Below are positions 43,429 through 52,644 of a stretch of 64,000 nt of DNA, one piece after another (position 1 is the stretch's first letter; every line of letters starts with the position of its first letter). Source of the DNA: Treponema parvum (GTDB lineage: Bacteria > Spirochaetota > Spirochaetia > Treponematales > Treponemataceae); the NCBI RefSeq assembly GCF_017893965.1, contig NZ_CP054142.1:248001-312000 (forward strand), given 5' to 3'. The notes beneath the pieces were generated by a model, which saw only the letters and a program-made list of their open reading frames with translations, ran no database searches and had not been told where the DNA came from. Made by a program: the position numbers and the translations under genes.

Positions 43429-44775
43429 ATGAAAATATACGATACACTTATCATCGGCTTCGGTAAAGCCGGAAAGACGCTTGCCGCAGCATTATCGAAA
43501 AAAGGAGAGAGCGTCGCCCTCGTTGAAAAAGATTCGGCTATGTACGGCGGCACGTGCATTAACGTCGGCTGTATTCCCTCGAAACGGCTGATCACCGAGG
43601 CGGCTCTTGCTCCCGAAGAAAATTTTGCGCTGCAAAGGCAATACTATAAAACTGCGGTTGAAAATAAAAATATGCTGACCGGCGCGCTGCGGACAGCCAA
43701 TTACAATAAACTGATCGAAGCGGGGGTGGACGTCATCGACGGCACGGCTTCATTTTTAAATGCTGCTTCCGTCGAAGTGACCGGTCCCGACGGAAAAATA
43801 CGGCCGCTTGAAGCAAAAAAGTTCGTCATAGACACGGGTTCGTATCCGTTTATCCCGCCCGCTTTACGGACGGAAAACAATCCTCATGTCTACGTTTCTG
43901 AAAGTATCATGGACTTAACCGAACTTCCGGAGCGGTTGACCGTCATCGGCGGCGGATATATCGGTTTGGAATTTTCTTCGATGTATGCGAACTTCGGTTC
44001 AAAGGTAACGATCGTGCAGCGGGAAGATACATTTCTTCCTAGAGAAGACGAAGACATTGCACAGAGTATCAGGAGCGCGCTTGAAAGCAAAGGCGTTAAG
44101 ATTATCACCGCTGCGCAAACGGAACGCATCGACGGCGCAAATCTCACTTATATAAAAGACGGGAAAAAATGCAGCCTTGCAGGAGACGCCGTGCTTTTGG
44201 CGGTCGGCCGGAGGCCGAATGTCGATGCGCTGCACGCGGAAAAAGCGGGCATTACACTCACTGAAAAAGGTGCGATCGCGGCGGACGAGCATTTGCGGAC
44301 TTCCGCTCCGAATATCTGGGCGGCGGGAGACGTATGCGGTAATCTGCAGTTTACGTATATTTCGCTCGATGATTCGCGGATAATTTTATCGGATATGTAC
44401 GGAGCAAAAGATCGTACGACTAAAAACAGGGGCGCTTTTACGTATTCAGTTTTTATCGACCCGCCGTATTCCAAAGCAGGGATCGGGGAAAAAGAAGCGG
44501 ACGCAAAAAAACTCGATTACCGCGTTGTGAAAATGAAAGCGGCGGCTGTCCCGAAAGCGAAAGTTTTGAAAAAGAGCGAAGGCATGCTCAAAGCGCTCAT
44601 CGACAATAAAACCGGTTTGATTTTAGGCGCCGCGCTCTTTTGCGCGGAATCCCATGAAATCATCAATGCGATAAAGCTCTCCATGGACAACAATCTGCCG
44701 TATACGGCGCTTCGCGATTTTATCTACACGCATCCGACGATGTCGGAAGGTTTAAACGACCTGTTTTCGCTCTAG
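43429..44775 (+). CDS. Class I pyridine nucleotide-disulfide oxidoreductase (RclA/MerA-like)
   Basis: This 448-residue FAD enzyme has the FAD-binding DTLIIGFGKAGKTLAAAL, the redox-active GTCINVGCIPSK disulfide, NAD-binding VIGGGYIGLEFSSMYANFG, the second FAD site WAAGDVCG, and a C-terminal dimer segment ending HPTMSEGL. RclA proteins reduce Cu(II) or protect against reactive chlorine; mercuric reductase and LpdA are relatives, but lipoyl or mercury accessory features are absent. A TATAAT at 43414-43419 lies so close to the ATG that the mRNA is likely leaderless. Confidence 0.85.
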   Translation: MKIYDTLIIGFGKAGKTLAAALSKKGESVALVEKDSAMYGGTCINVGCIPSKRLITEAALAPEENFALQRQYYKTAVENKNMLTGALRTANYNKLIEAGVDVIDGTASFLNAASVEVTGPDGKIRPLEAKKFVIDTGSYPFIPPALRTENNPHVYVSESIMDLTELPERLTVIGGGYIGLEFSSMYANFGSKVTIVQREDTFLPREDEDIAQSIRSALESKGVKIITAAQTERIDGANLTYIKDGKKCSLAGDAVLLAVGRRPNVDALHAEKAGITLTEKGAIAADEHLRTSAPNIWAAGDVCGNLQFTYISLDDSRIILSDMYGAKDRTTKNRGAFTYSVFIDPPYSKAGIGEKEADAKKLDYRVVKMKAAAVPKAKVLKKSEGMLKALIDNKTGLILGAALFCAESHEIINAIKLSMDNNLPYTALRDFIYTHPTMSEGLNDLFSL

Positions 44776-44794
44776 GATAGCGGGAGAATAAGAT

Positions 44795-45115
44795 ATGAAG
44801 AAGAAAATAAAATACGCTGATGCTCCTGAAGAAGTAGCAGAATCGATATCTTTATCGGAAAGGATAGACGATTTTTTACCGCCGCCTGATCGATTAATAA
44901 GAAAATTCGGAAAAGTAAAAATTACGATAACGCTGGACAGCGAAAGTGTTGCATTTTTTAAAGCGTCGGCAAAGAAAAATAATGTAAAATATCAAACCAT
45001 GATAAATGAAGTATTAAGTAGTACGCTGAGAGATATAGTTACACCGTTTAACAATTGTAATATTCGCGTTGTACATGCACCGCATTGTTGCTATGGAATG
45101 GCGAGCCCTGCATAA
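44795..45115 (+). CDS. Orphan ribbon-helix-helix antitoxin-like protein
   Basis: This 106-residue protein, preceded by GGGAG, has an antitoxin-like body (ERIDDFLPPPDRLIRKFGKV, KITITLDSESVAFFKASAKK, YQTMINEVL) of the BrnA/CopG type. No BrnT-like toxin gene lies next to it. The tail after SSTLRDIV (about 25 residues, with CCYGMASP) does not look like the family and may come from a frameshift or fusion. It may be a solitary regulator or a decaying module. Confidence 0.65.
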   Translation: MKKKIKYADAPEEVAESISLSERIDDFLPPPDRLIRKFGKVKITITLDSESVAFFKASAKKNNVKYQTMINEVLSSTLRDIVTPFNNCNIRVVHAPHCCYGMASPA

Positions 45116-45240
45116 AAACAGATCGCGCCGAAACGCTTTTATGTTTTATAAACTAAAAATCTTAATGAAAAATAAAAAGATTTTCCTTTTCATATTACAA
45201 ATCATGTGATTATATTATTATAGAAAATAGGAGAATATCA

Positions 45241-45578
45241 TTGAAATTTTATGCGTTATTATGTAGACTATTTACCCCCCCCCCCCCCCGAAAAATGAGC
45301 CCGTTACTGTAGATAGTACGGTAAAGAATTATGACGATTTAATTTCTTCTTGTAACCGCTTATTACAAAGTTATCAGAACCTAGCTTATAAATACAGCAA
45401 TCTTCTTGCAAAATATCAGGAGCTTTTATCAAAAAACAAAGACCTTATCAATTCTTGCCTTTCTATCACCGAACGGAAATCTTTTAGTACAAGCTCTGTA
45501 AATACAAAAGAAAAACCCATTCAATATCGTCACTTATCAGACGATCAAGGCGAAATACGCATACGCAAATTTAAATAA
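45241..45578 (+). pseudogene. Gene interrupted by a 15-C tract (probable phase-variable locus, OFF in this sequence)
   Basis: AGGAG (45229-45233) is ideally spaced for a TTG start at 45241; an ATG at 45251 is the alternative. Fifteen consecutive C residues (45275-45289) follow. With 15 Cs both starts run into early stops. With 13 or 16 Cs (TTG start), or 14 or 17 Cs (ATG start), the frame opens through a proline run into about 95 residues ending GEIRIRKFK with TAA at 45576-45578. The downstream part is hydrophilic and helical (DDLISSCNRLLQSYQNLAYK, AKYQELLSKNKDLINSCL). I do not recognise a family. An assembly error in the C tract is the main alternative. Confidence 0.6.
45275..45289. repeat. 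Homopolymer C15 tract
   Basis: Fifteen uninterrupted C residues stand out in a moderately AT-rich context. Tracts of this length slip readily during replication and sequencing. It lies near the 5' end of the reading frame described at 45241. Confidence 0.9.
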
Positions 45579-45622
45579 CAATCATTTACAAATATTAGGA
45601 ATTCTTGTTTTGGAGGCTTTAT

Positions 45623-47716
45623 ATGAAAAAGAGATTTTCCTTACGTTACAAACTCATCATTGTTTTCGGACTTTTAATCGCCCTGTCATCGGCGGTTGAA
45701 ATTTTACTCGCAGTCCTTTCGGCCCGCAAAGCGGTCATTGAAAAGGTGGAAACACATCTTATCGATAAGGCAACCGATACGGCTGAAATTGTCGACGGGC
45801 GAGTGAACGCTTTTTTTCAATTTTTCGAAGGAGTATCCCGTTCCCCCATTCTGCTGGATCCCGGCGTTTCGTACAGGGAAAAAACAGCATATTTAAAAAA
45901 GGAAGCGGCGTTCAACGACAAAATTCACAGGATGGATTTAGCCGACATGAACGGAAAACGGCACACAGCCGATGGACAAATACTGGATGTTTCTCAACGA
46001 GATTTTTTTATTGCAGCATCTCAAGGAAAAAACTTTGTTTCAGAGCCGCTCGTTTCCCGCTTGGACGGGGTATTTATCATCGTGTTTGCAGTTCCCATCT
46101 ACAATAACGATCATAAAATAACGGACGTTTTGCTTGCTACCGTCGAAGCATCCAATCTTTCTAAAGAAGTTGAAGATATCGTCGTAGGTAAAACGGGTTT
46201 TTGTTTCATTCTAGGCCTTACGGGAACTACCGTTGCAGTGAAAGATTTTAATCGAGTACAAAGTATGGAGAATGTACTGGGGATGGCAAAAACCGACGCA
46301 AGTTATAAATCCCTTGCAGACTTCGAAAAAACGGCGATAGAAATCGATGACCCGTCGGTCGGCTTTTATGAATATAACGGCGTTCGTAAGATCGCTTCTT
46401 ACGCTACGATGAAGACAACCGATTGGACAATTATCATTAACGCTCCTGAAGAAGAGTTTATGGGTGCCGTAAACGCATTGTGCGTTTCGCTTATAACTAT
46501 CGGTGTAATTGTCTTGGTTATCGCACTGATTGTCGTGTATTTTGTCGCCCGTAAAATCGTAAAACCGATATCCGTCGCCGTAGGAGCCTTAAAAGACATT
46601 GCTCAGGGCGAAGGAGATTTAACGGTGCGCCTAGGCGTAATCGGTAACGATGAAATTACCGACATGGCTGAATATTTTAATCAAACCATAGCTAAAATCG
46701 GCTCATCAATTAAAACGGTAGGCAAAAACAGCAGCGTTATGGAAGAGATAGGTAATACTCTGGCTGCCGACATGACTGAAACTGCAAGCGCGGTACACGA
46801 AATCAGCGCTAACATCGACGGCGTAAAACAGCAGGCTCTGACACAATCCGCAAGCGTTACGGAAACCGCCGCTACGATCGAAGAAATAGTCCGCACGATA
46901 AATCAATTGAACTCAAGTATCGAAAATCAGGCTGCAAGCGTAACAGAGTCTTCTTCTGCAATAGAACAGATGGTAGGCAACATAGCGTCCATAGGACAGA
47001 CGCTTGAAAAAAACGACAGCGTAATTAAAACTCTTGCCGACGCTACGGCCGACGGTAAAAGCACCGTCGTCAGTGCAAACAGCATAACTCAAAAGATCGC
47101 AGAAGAATCCGGCAGCTTAATTGAAGCGAGTACTGTTATTCAAAACATAGCTTCACAGACAAATTTACTTGCGATGAACGCCGCGATCGAAGCCGCTCAC
47201 GCAGGGGATGCAGGAAAGGGCTTTGCAGTCGTCGCAGACGAAATAAGAAAGCTAGCCGAAGATTCTGCAGAACACGGTAAAACGATAACCAACACTCTTA
47301 AAAATCTCTCAGGTGAAATTGAAGCTCTGTCTAACTCGTCTAAGACGGCGGAAGAAAAGTTCAATACTATTTTTAGCCTTGCCGAGCAGGCAAAATCGAT
47401 GAGCGACCGCGTAACGGAAGCCATGCAAGAACAGGAAAACGGCAGTAAGGAAATACTTACCGCAATCAGAGACATAAATACCGTAACGATAGAGGTAAAA
47501 CAGGGCTCTGAGGAGATGCTTAAAGGAGGGGAAGGGGTCGCTCAGGAGATGAGAAAACTGGAAGAGCTGACAAGAGTTATCACGGAGAGCATGAACGAGA
47601 TGGCTGCAGGGGCCATTCAGATAAACAACGCCGTGCAGGAAGTAAACACGGCCACCCAAAAAAACAAGGAGAGCATTCAGAGCCTGGCGGAAGAAGTTGG
47701 AAAGTTTAAGGTGTAA
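45623..47716 (+). CDS. Methyl-accepting chemotaxis protein (dCache type)
   Basis: This 697-residue transmembrane chemoreceptor starts at ATG 45623 after TTGGAGG. It has an N-terminal membrane helix (about residues 8-35), a periplasmic double-Cache-like sensor ([57 protein letters not shown]), a second helix near 285-310, a HAMP domain and a long cytoplasmic coiled coil with the hairpin tip [20 protein letters not shown]. It should signal to CheA/CheW. Its last 114 bases occur in inverted copy at 33143-33256. The possible phase-variable gene lies directly upstream. Confidence 0.92.
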   Translation: MKKRFSLRYKLIIVFGLLIALSSAVEILLAVLSARKAVIEKVETHLIDKATDTAEIVDGRVNAFFQFFEGVSRSPILLDPGVSYREKTAYLKKEAAFNDKIHRMDLADMNGKRHTADGQILDVSQRDFFIAASQGKNFVSEPLVSRLDGVFIIVFAVPIYNNDHKITDVLLATVEASNLSKEVEDIVVGKTGFCFILGLTGTTVAVKDFNRVQSMENVLGMAKTDASYKSLADFEKTAIEIDDPSVGFYEYNGVRKIASYATMKTTDWTIIINAPEEEFMGAVNALCVSLITIGVIVLVIALIVVYFVARKIVKPISVAVGALKDIAQGEGDLTVRLGVIGNDEITDMAEYFNQTIAKIGSSIKTVGKNSSVMEEIGNTLAADMTETASAVHEISANIDGVKQQALTQSASVTETAATIEEIVRTINQLNSSIENQAASVTESSSAIEQMVGNIASIGQTLEKNDSVIKTLADATADGKSTVVSANSITQKIAEESGSLIEASTVIQNIASQTNLLAMNAAIEAAHAGDAGKGFAVVADEIRKLAEDSAEHGKTITNTLKNLSGEIEALSNSSKTAEEKFNTIFSLAEQAKSMSDRVTEAMQEQENGSKEILTAIRDINTVTIEVKQGSEEMLKGGEGVAQEMRKLEELTRVITESMNEMAAGAIQINNAVQEVNTATQKNKESIQSLAEEVGKFKV

Positions 47717-47752
47717 GTAACCTGCACGCGCCGGTCGGGTGCGTGGCTGACC

Positions 47753-47785
47753 GCGGCGGTTTCCGCATTGGTGGAAAACCGCCGC
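47753..47785. terminator. Strong GC hairpin after the chemoreceptor gene
   Basis: GCGGCGGTTTCC (47753-47764) pairs with GGAAAACCGCCGC (47773-47785), with one bulge. There is no long T-tract on either strand. It lies between the converging genes and probably ends one or both transcripts. Confidence 0.5.
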
Positions 47786-47810
47786 ACTGATTTCAAAATA
47801 CGGCCGACAT

Positions 47811-48845
47811 TCAGTTTACATACAGATGCATCGGGTAGGACAGATATTCAAGCGGACGAAGCAGATCTACCGTTATATAGCCGGGCGGCGCTTCCAGCAC
47901 GCTCGGAATTCTGTTTACGATCGTTGCGCATGTGTGTTCAACCGTCGCAGGTTTTTTGACAAAGAATGTCGTGTCGGGTTCGCCGAATATTTTCCAGTCG
48001 CACATGTCGCCGTCGTCTTTTCCGTACACTTTGCCGATGCACTGAGTTTCAATGATCGGTCCCTGGAATGTTTCAGTCGTTACGACTGCGCTCATGCCGA
48101 TGCAGTTGCCTTTCGGTATCGTCTTTCCGAGCGTATCGGAATACAGATCGGTATCATAAAAATACGGCACGCATTTTTGCGACTGCGATTTGATCGTCCA
48201 TCCCATCTTGTTGCACAGACATTCGTTCGAATTCCACACGTACGACGGTTCGAGCGTTTCAGGATGCGCTATCTGCGCTTCGAATTCGGCAGTGGTCAAT
48301 CCGACTCCGTGCGCTTTTGCAAGGGCGAGTCCGTAATCTTCCACGTTATAGCTTACGGCGCCTTCAATCTTTTTGATTGTATGAACGCCGCCTGTCACAC
48401 AGGCAATCATGTTTATCCAATAGATATCCTGCATTCCCGCGCCGACTATCGTGCATCCGTTTTCTTTTGCCAATTTATCGAGTTTATTTGTGATTGCAGA
48501 GGCGGTTGTCCACGGATAAATCGCTTCTTCACAGGTTGTGATTATGTTTATGCCGCGCTTCGCGCATTTTTCCATGTGCGGATACATGTCGCGCATAAAG
48601 CTGAACAGCGTCATAACGGCGATGTCCGCGTCGCATTCGTCAAGCACTTTGTCGGCATCGTCGCTGATAACCACTCCGATCGGGAATCCCAAGCCCGCAT
48701 ATTCGCCTACGTCTTTTCCGACGACGGCGGGATTGACGTCGATCGCGCCGACGATTTCGGCGCCGTTTTCATACAAGTAGCGCAGCGTCCACTTGCTCAT
48801 CTTGCCGCATCCGTACTGTACTACACGAATTTTCTGTTGACCCAT
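47811..48845 (-). CDS. 2,4-diaminopentanoate-dehydrogenase-like/DapB-type oxidoreductase
   Basis: This 344-residue NAD(P)-dependent protein begins with a Rossmann motif ([18 protein letters not shown]) and has the dihydrodipicolinate-reductase-like layout of 2,4-diaminopentanoate dehydrogenase (Ord) from ornithine fermentation: [35 protein letters not shown] and [19 protein letters not shown] at about 48850-48855 favours ATG 48845 over 48857. The other genes of oxidative ornithine degradation are not in the window, so the substrate is uncertain. The upstream promoter is of the MerR-activated type. Confidence 0.75.
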   Translation of the reverse strand: MGQQKIRVVQYGCGKMSKWTLRYLYENGAEIVGAIDVNPAVVGKDVGEYAGLGFPIGVVISDDADKVLDECDADIAVMTLFSFMRDMYPHMEKCAKRGINIITTCEEAIYPWTTASAITNKLDKLAKENGCTIVGAGMQDIYWINMIACVTGGVHTIKKIEGAVSYNVEDYGLALAKAHGVGLTTAEFEAQIAHPETLEPSYVWNSNECLCNKMGWTIKSQSQKCVPYFYDTDLYSDTLGKTIPKGNCIGMSAVVTTETFQGPIIETQCIGKVYGKDDGDMCDWKIFGEPDTTFFVKKPATVEHTCATIVNRIPSVLEAPPGYITVDLLRPLEYLSYPMHLYVN

Positions 48846-48934
48846 ACTTACCCCCATAAGAACTTTTGTTCAGGCGGACTGTTACAGAGGCCGACTTTCG
48901 GCGCTCTTATTCATAACGCCGCCCGTCGGATATT

Positions 48935-48965
48935 ATTGTAAAGTTTATACTAAGTATAAGGTCAA
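48935..48965 (-). promoter_or_regulatory. MerR-type promoter with a 19-bp spacer and central dyad
   Basis: Read on the minus strand: TTGACC (48960-48965), a 19-base spacer, then TACAAT (48935-48940). The spacer begins with the perfect dyad TTATACTTAGTATAA (48945-48959). This is the canonical layout of promoters activated by MerR-family regulators. It drives the gene at 48845-47811. Confidence 0.75.
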
Positions 48966-49056
48966 GAAAAATTTAGCAGATGTGCTTTGCCTGCCGTACC
49001 GAATAAAGAAAAACTTAGAGGTACGGTTTTAGGCTCGTGCCGTGTCAAGCCGAAAA

Positions 49057-49548
49057 TCAGGAACTTTCCAAAATCAAGTCGACGCATTGCGCATCGGCGA
49101 CTCTTATCAGGTCATGTGGAGAAAGGATAATCTGTTCGCCGCGAATTCCTGCGGAAATGCAGATCTTTTTGCAATCAAGCGCGGATTTATCTATAAACGT
49201 GCGGTATTTTTTACGCATTCCGAGCGGAGTGCAGCCGCCCCGCACATAGCCTGTAAGCGAAAGCAGCTCTTCCGACTTTACGGGAAAAACCTCCGAGGCC
49301 CCGCAAGCGGCTCGCGCTTTTTTCAAATTTATTTGATGCAATGCGTTCTGACAGAATATACAGATTTCCTTTGTGTCCGTACGCATTACTATCGTCTTAA
49401 ATACGCACCTTGCGTCAAGCCCCAATTTTTCCGAAATTCGCTCTGCGGCTCCTTGTTCCAGATAGTGCTCTCCGTCGTCGTCATAGCTTTTTACTTCATA
49501 AGGAATTTTAAGGCCGTCAAGAATTCTCATTGCGTTCGTCTTTTTCAT
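49057..49548 (-). CDS. ybaK: Cys-tRNA(Pro)/Cys-tRNA(Cys) deacylase, YbaK/EbsC family
   Basis: This 163-residue editing protein removes cysteine mischarged onto tRNA(Pro). Marks are MKKTNAMRILDGLKIPYE at the start, KLGLDARCVFKTIVMRTD carrying the catalytic lysine region, and GYVRGGCTPLGMRKKYRTFI, the family's G-G-x-S/T-P motif. I use ATG 49548; an upstream frame start would add 22 basic residues and has no support. No good Shine-Dalgarno is visible. Confidence 0.9.
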   Translation of the reverse strand: MKKTNAMRILDGLKIPYEVKSYDDDGEHYLEQGAAERISEKLGLDARCVFKTIVMRTDTKEICIFCQNALHQINLKKARAACGASEVFPVKSEELLSLTGYVRGGCTPLGMRKKYRTFIDKSALDCKKICISAGIRGEQIILSPHDLIRVADAQCVDLILESS

Positions 49549-49690
49549 ATTACAAGTGTCCGTTTTTGATTTTTTTGTAAGCCGAACGTAAACCGCCCGG
49601 AATATCTTTTTCACCTAATCGGGAAAGCGCTTCGATCGAACCCGCTTTCCGCTGCTCGCCCGCTTAACAAAGGGCAACAGTCCTTCTTTT

Positions 49691-50068
49691 TCATAATACC
49701 GCAAAGCCGACGGCGTCGTTCCCAAACGCTTCGCCGTACACTTCTGCGATCAGAGGAAAAGCGCTCCACGCTTTAGGCCATCCGCAATAAAAGGCCAGCT
49801 GCGTAACCAGTTCCACCGCTTCCTGTTTAGTAACGCCGTGCTCTTTTCCTAAAGAAAGATGACTTTTAAGCTGCGGGTACAGCCCTGCCGAAAAAAGCGC
49901 GGCTATCGTGATCATGCTGCGGTCCCGCGCTGACAGCCGATCTTCCCTTGACCATACTTGTCCGAACAATACATCGTCGTTCAGTTCTGCAAATTTCGGA
50001 GCGAGTTTTCCAAGCCTCTCTCTGCCGGCGGTAAAACAGGAACGGTTTTTGCTACCCCATATCGGCAA
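49691..50068 (-). CDS. Carboxymuconolactone decarboxylase-family protein
   Basis: This 125-residue all-helical protein of the CMD family has AGRERLGKLAPKFAELNDDV and LFGQVWSREDRLSARDRSMI at the N-terminal half and KEHGVTKQEAVELVTQLAFY with GWPKAWSAFP. It lacks the AhpD CxxC pair, so peroxidase recycling is unlikely. Its ATG lies inside the end of the lactate dehydrogenase gene (17-base overlap), so it is probably translationally coupled. The first 11 residues do not resemble the family and may reflect a changed start. Confidence 0.78.
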   Translation of the reverse strand: MPIWGSKNRSCFTAGRERLGKLAPKFAELNDDVLFGQVWSREDRLSARDRSMITIAALFSAGLYPQLKSHLSLGKEHGVTKQEAVELVTQLAFYCGWPKAWSAFPLIAEVYGEAFGNDAVGFAVL

Positions 50069-50999
50069 AGACTTCTTTGAGCCGCTTTGCGCTTGCTTCC
50101 AATGCAGACTGTTCTTCAGGGGGGAGAACGCCTTCGATAACCCGTTCGGCGCCGTTCCTGCCTACGACGCACGGCACGCTCAAACAAACGTCTTTAAGTC
50201 CGAACTCTCCGTCAAGCGTCATCGAAACGGACAAAATGCTGCGCTCGTTTCGCAAAATGGCGCCGGCTATCCTTGTGAGAGCCAAGCCGACGGCATAATA
50301 AGTTGAACCTTTGTAGTCAATAATGTGATATGCTGAATTTCTGACCTCTTCAAGAATTTTTGCTTTGTCGAAATACGGGCCTGAGCTGCATACGCCGCCT
50401 GAGCAATATTCGTCTATGCGCCTTCCTCCGACGGATGTCATTGACCATGCGGCAAATTCACTGTCGCCGTGTTCGCCCAAAATGTAGCCGTGAATATTGC
50501 GGGCATCGACGCCGCATTCTTTGCTGAGCGTGTAGCGAAAACGGGCGGTATCCAAAACCGTTCCGGAGCCTATAACTCTGCCGCGTTCCCAACCCGAAGC
50601 CGAAAGCGCCGCCCGCGTTAAAATATCCACAGGGTTGCTCACAATAAGCATGACGCCCTTGCAGCCGCTTTCGGCAATGTCTTTTGCAATGCCGGTTATA
50701 ATAGCGGCATTGCGTTTTAATAAATCAATACGGGTTTCGCCGCTCTGCTGTTTCGCTCCCGCCGTAACCACGACAATGTCGCTGTCGGCATAGTCGGCCT
50801 TGTATCCCGTGTGTATGTCGACCTGCGACAAAAAAGGCAAACCTTGAACAAGATCGAGCGCTTGTCCTTCGGCAAAATTTTTATTCATATCGGTTATCGC
50901 AATTTCGTCCGCGTAACCGCTTTGCGCCAGTGCGTAGGCAAAAGTCGAACCCACAGCGCCCGCTCCCACTACGGTAACTTTGCGTTTCTTTTCATCCAT
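50052..50999 (-). CDS. ldh: L-lactate dehydrogenase
   Basis: This 315-residue NAD-dependent enzyme interconverts pyruvate and lactate. It has the dinucleotide-binding VTVVGAGAVGSTFAYAL, the substrate loop AGAKQQSGETRIDLLKRN in which Q rather than R at the specificity position favours lactate over malate dehydrogenase, and the catalytic IHGYILGEHGDSEFAAWS. The layout and length match bacterial L-LDH. A GGAGG lies about 12 bases upstream of the ATG. Together with the phosphofructokinase in this window it fits a fermentative lifestyle. Confidence 0.92.
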   Translation of the reverse strand: MDEKKRKVTVVGAGAVGSTFAYALAQSGYADEIAITDMNKNFAEGQALDLVQGLPFLSQVDIHTGYKADYADSDIVVVTAGAKQQSGETRIDLLKRNAAIITGIAKDIAESGCKGVMLIVSNPVDILTRAALSASGWERGRVIGSGTVLDTARFRYTLSKECGVDARNIHGYILGEHGDSEFAAWSMTSVGGRRIDEYCSGGVCSSGPYFDKAKILEEVRNSAYHIIDYKGSTYYAVGLALTRIAGAILRNERSILSVSMTLDGEFGLKDVCLSVPCVVGRNGAERVIEGVLPPEEQSALEASAKRLKEVFADMG

Positions 51000-51159
51000 A
51001 AGGGTAGTACCTCCGCCTAAAACATACTGATATGCGTGTTTTTAGACAAGGGAAATGGTTCGCACAAACTTCCATTAAAATGAGTTGCCCTAGGCCCGGA
51101 AAGCTCATGATTGAAGGACGATGTACCCGTGCGCTCTTTACGCCGGTTGATAAAGGAAT

Positions 51160-51594
51160 TTAGGAATCTTTTTTCCTTCCTTGCAGCCGCTTTTCCCCGT
51201 AATGCGCCGAGGCGGCAAACAGCACAACGATCGCAAGGTTGTCCGTAAAGAAAAGAACATAACCTTTTCCCATATCCAAAAAGAAAAATTGCTGCTGCAG
51301 GATGAGGTAGCGCCACACTCTGCGCGAAATAAACGCATAAAGACCGTAAGCGCATACAAGAACAAGCAGCACATAAAGCGCAATCGATTTGAGCCGCGTA
51401 AGGCCCCTGCGTAAAAGCGCGGCTGAAAAAGTTCCTGCGCAATCGGCGATCCAGTCGTATACTGAAGCGTCGCAGCTTAGCTTCAAGGGGAAATGGCAAA
51501 CCGCTCCGATTCTGCAATAAATGCGCCTATCAGCTCCGCGGTAAAATATGCCGATGTTCAGCGAAAATAGGCGCTGCGATAAGGCAATGCGCAA
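51160..51594 (-). pseudogene. Membrane-protein fragment, DUF4405-like
   Basis: The frame of 144 codons contains two clear hydrophobic helices (SIALYVLLVLVCAYGLYAFI and KGYVLFFTDNLAIVVLFAAS) separated by a YLILQQQFFFLDM segment, which recalls the C-terminal half of DUF4405 membrane proteins. The first 50 residues look unrelated and no start signal is evident, so the N-terminal half was probably lost. The 60-base flank on the left has nothing recognisable. Confidence 0.45.
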
Positions 51595-51619
51595 TTCTTC
51601 TGCTCGCGGAACTGAACTC

Positions 51620-52624
51620 TTATCTGGTTGACTGGCGCAATATGATCTCAGTGGGTAAAACTATCGTTTCGGGCGGAAGAAACGAGCCCGTCTGCTCTTT
51701 GTGATTTATCTGTTCAAGCAGCCTCTTTGCCGCGCATGCGCCCATTTCCCGCAGCGGCTGATATACTGTCGTCAAAGACGGCGTCATGTATTTGCCCACT
51801 TCAATGCCGTCGAACCCCGTCACAGAAATATCCTGAGGGATGCGCAGTCCCATATCCGTCACCGCTTGCGATATGACGAATGCCCTAAAGTCATTGGAAG
51901 CTGCGACAGCGTCAATTTCAGGGTGATTTTTAAGCAGGTTTTTGGTTTTTCCGTAAAGAGAGTTGGGATCCCCGTTGTCTTCCATTATATATTCTTTTTT
52001 GAACGGGATGTGAGCGTCCTGCAATGCGTCTTTATAGCCGCAAAAACGCTGCTCATACAAAAAAAGATCGGGGTCCGCCGAAGCGTAGGCAATGTGTTTG
52101 CAGCCGCCGGAAATCAGCACATTGATCATTTTGTAAGTCGCTTGATGATTGTCTACGATGACAGTATCGAACGATTTGTCATATGCGCGGTTTGTAAGCA
52201 CAATAGGAAAATTTTCATCTTTAAATTTTTTTATCTGTGTGCTTTTTTTACGAAGCGTCGCAACTATCAGGCCTGCCAGCCCCCTGTTAAGAAACCTGTT
52301 AATAAAATGTGTTTCTTTTTCTTCGTCTTCATCCGTGTTACAAATCGTAACTATATAGTTTTGTTCGTTTACTACATCTTCAATGCCGCGGACAAGCGGG
52401 GGATAAATAAGGTTGTCGATGGACGGTACTATTATGGCAATGACGCTGTTTTTTCCCAGTTTAAGGTTTTGCGCCATGATATTCGGTCTGTAACCGGTTT
52501 TTTCTACTGCTTCCAATATTCTTTTACGCGTGCTTTCTTTTACGTAAGTTTTTCCTGAAAGCACGCGGGATACCGTACTTATGGAAACGCCGCATAGTTG
52601 GGCAACGTCTTTTGCTCTATTCAT
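51620..52624 (-). CDS. LacI-family transcriptional regulator
   Basis: This 334-residue repressor has the N-terminal LacI helix-turn-helix and hinge (AKDVAQLCGVSISTVSRVLS, TRKRILEAVEKTGYRPN) and a periplasmic-binding-protein-like effector domain (VIAIIVPSIDNLIYPPLVRG, VTGFDGIEVGKYMTPSLTTV). It is the last gene of the TAXI-TRAP/amidohydrolase operon, 20 bases after it. The perfect palindrome at 56516-56537, in front of the first gene, is a typical LacI-family operator, so it probably represses its own operon. Confidence 0.93.
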   Translation of the reverse strand: MNRAKDVAQLCGVSISTVSRVLSGKTYVKESTRKRILEAVEKTGYRPNIMAQNLKLGKNSVIAIIVPSIDNLIYPPLVRGIEDVVNEQNYIVTICNTDEDEEKETHFINRFLNRGLAGLIVATLRKKSTQIKKFKDENFPIVLTNRAYDKSFDTVIVDNHQATYKMINVLISGGCKHIAYASADPDLFLYEQRFCGYKDALQDAHIPFKKEYIMEDNGDPNSLYGKTKNLLKNHPEIDAVAASNDFRAFVISQAVTDMGLRIPQDISVTGFDGIEVGKYMTPSLTTVYQPLREMGACAAKRLLEQINHKEQTGSFLPPETIVLPTEIILRQSTR

Positions 52625-52644
52625 CGTGTCATCGTACCGTCCTT

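Noticed and set aside
47826-48941. Very long plus-strand frame opposite the diaminopentanoate-dehydrogenase-like gene
   Set aside because: It is the antisense of a gene with clear Rossmann and family motifs. Its own translation is rich in R, H and F without domain features.
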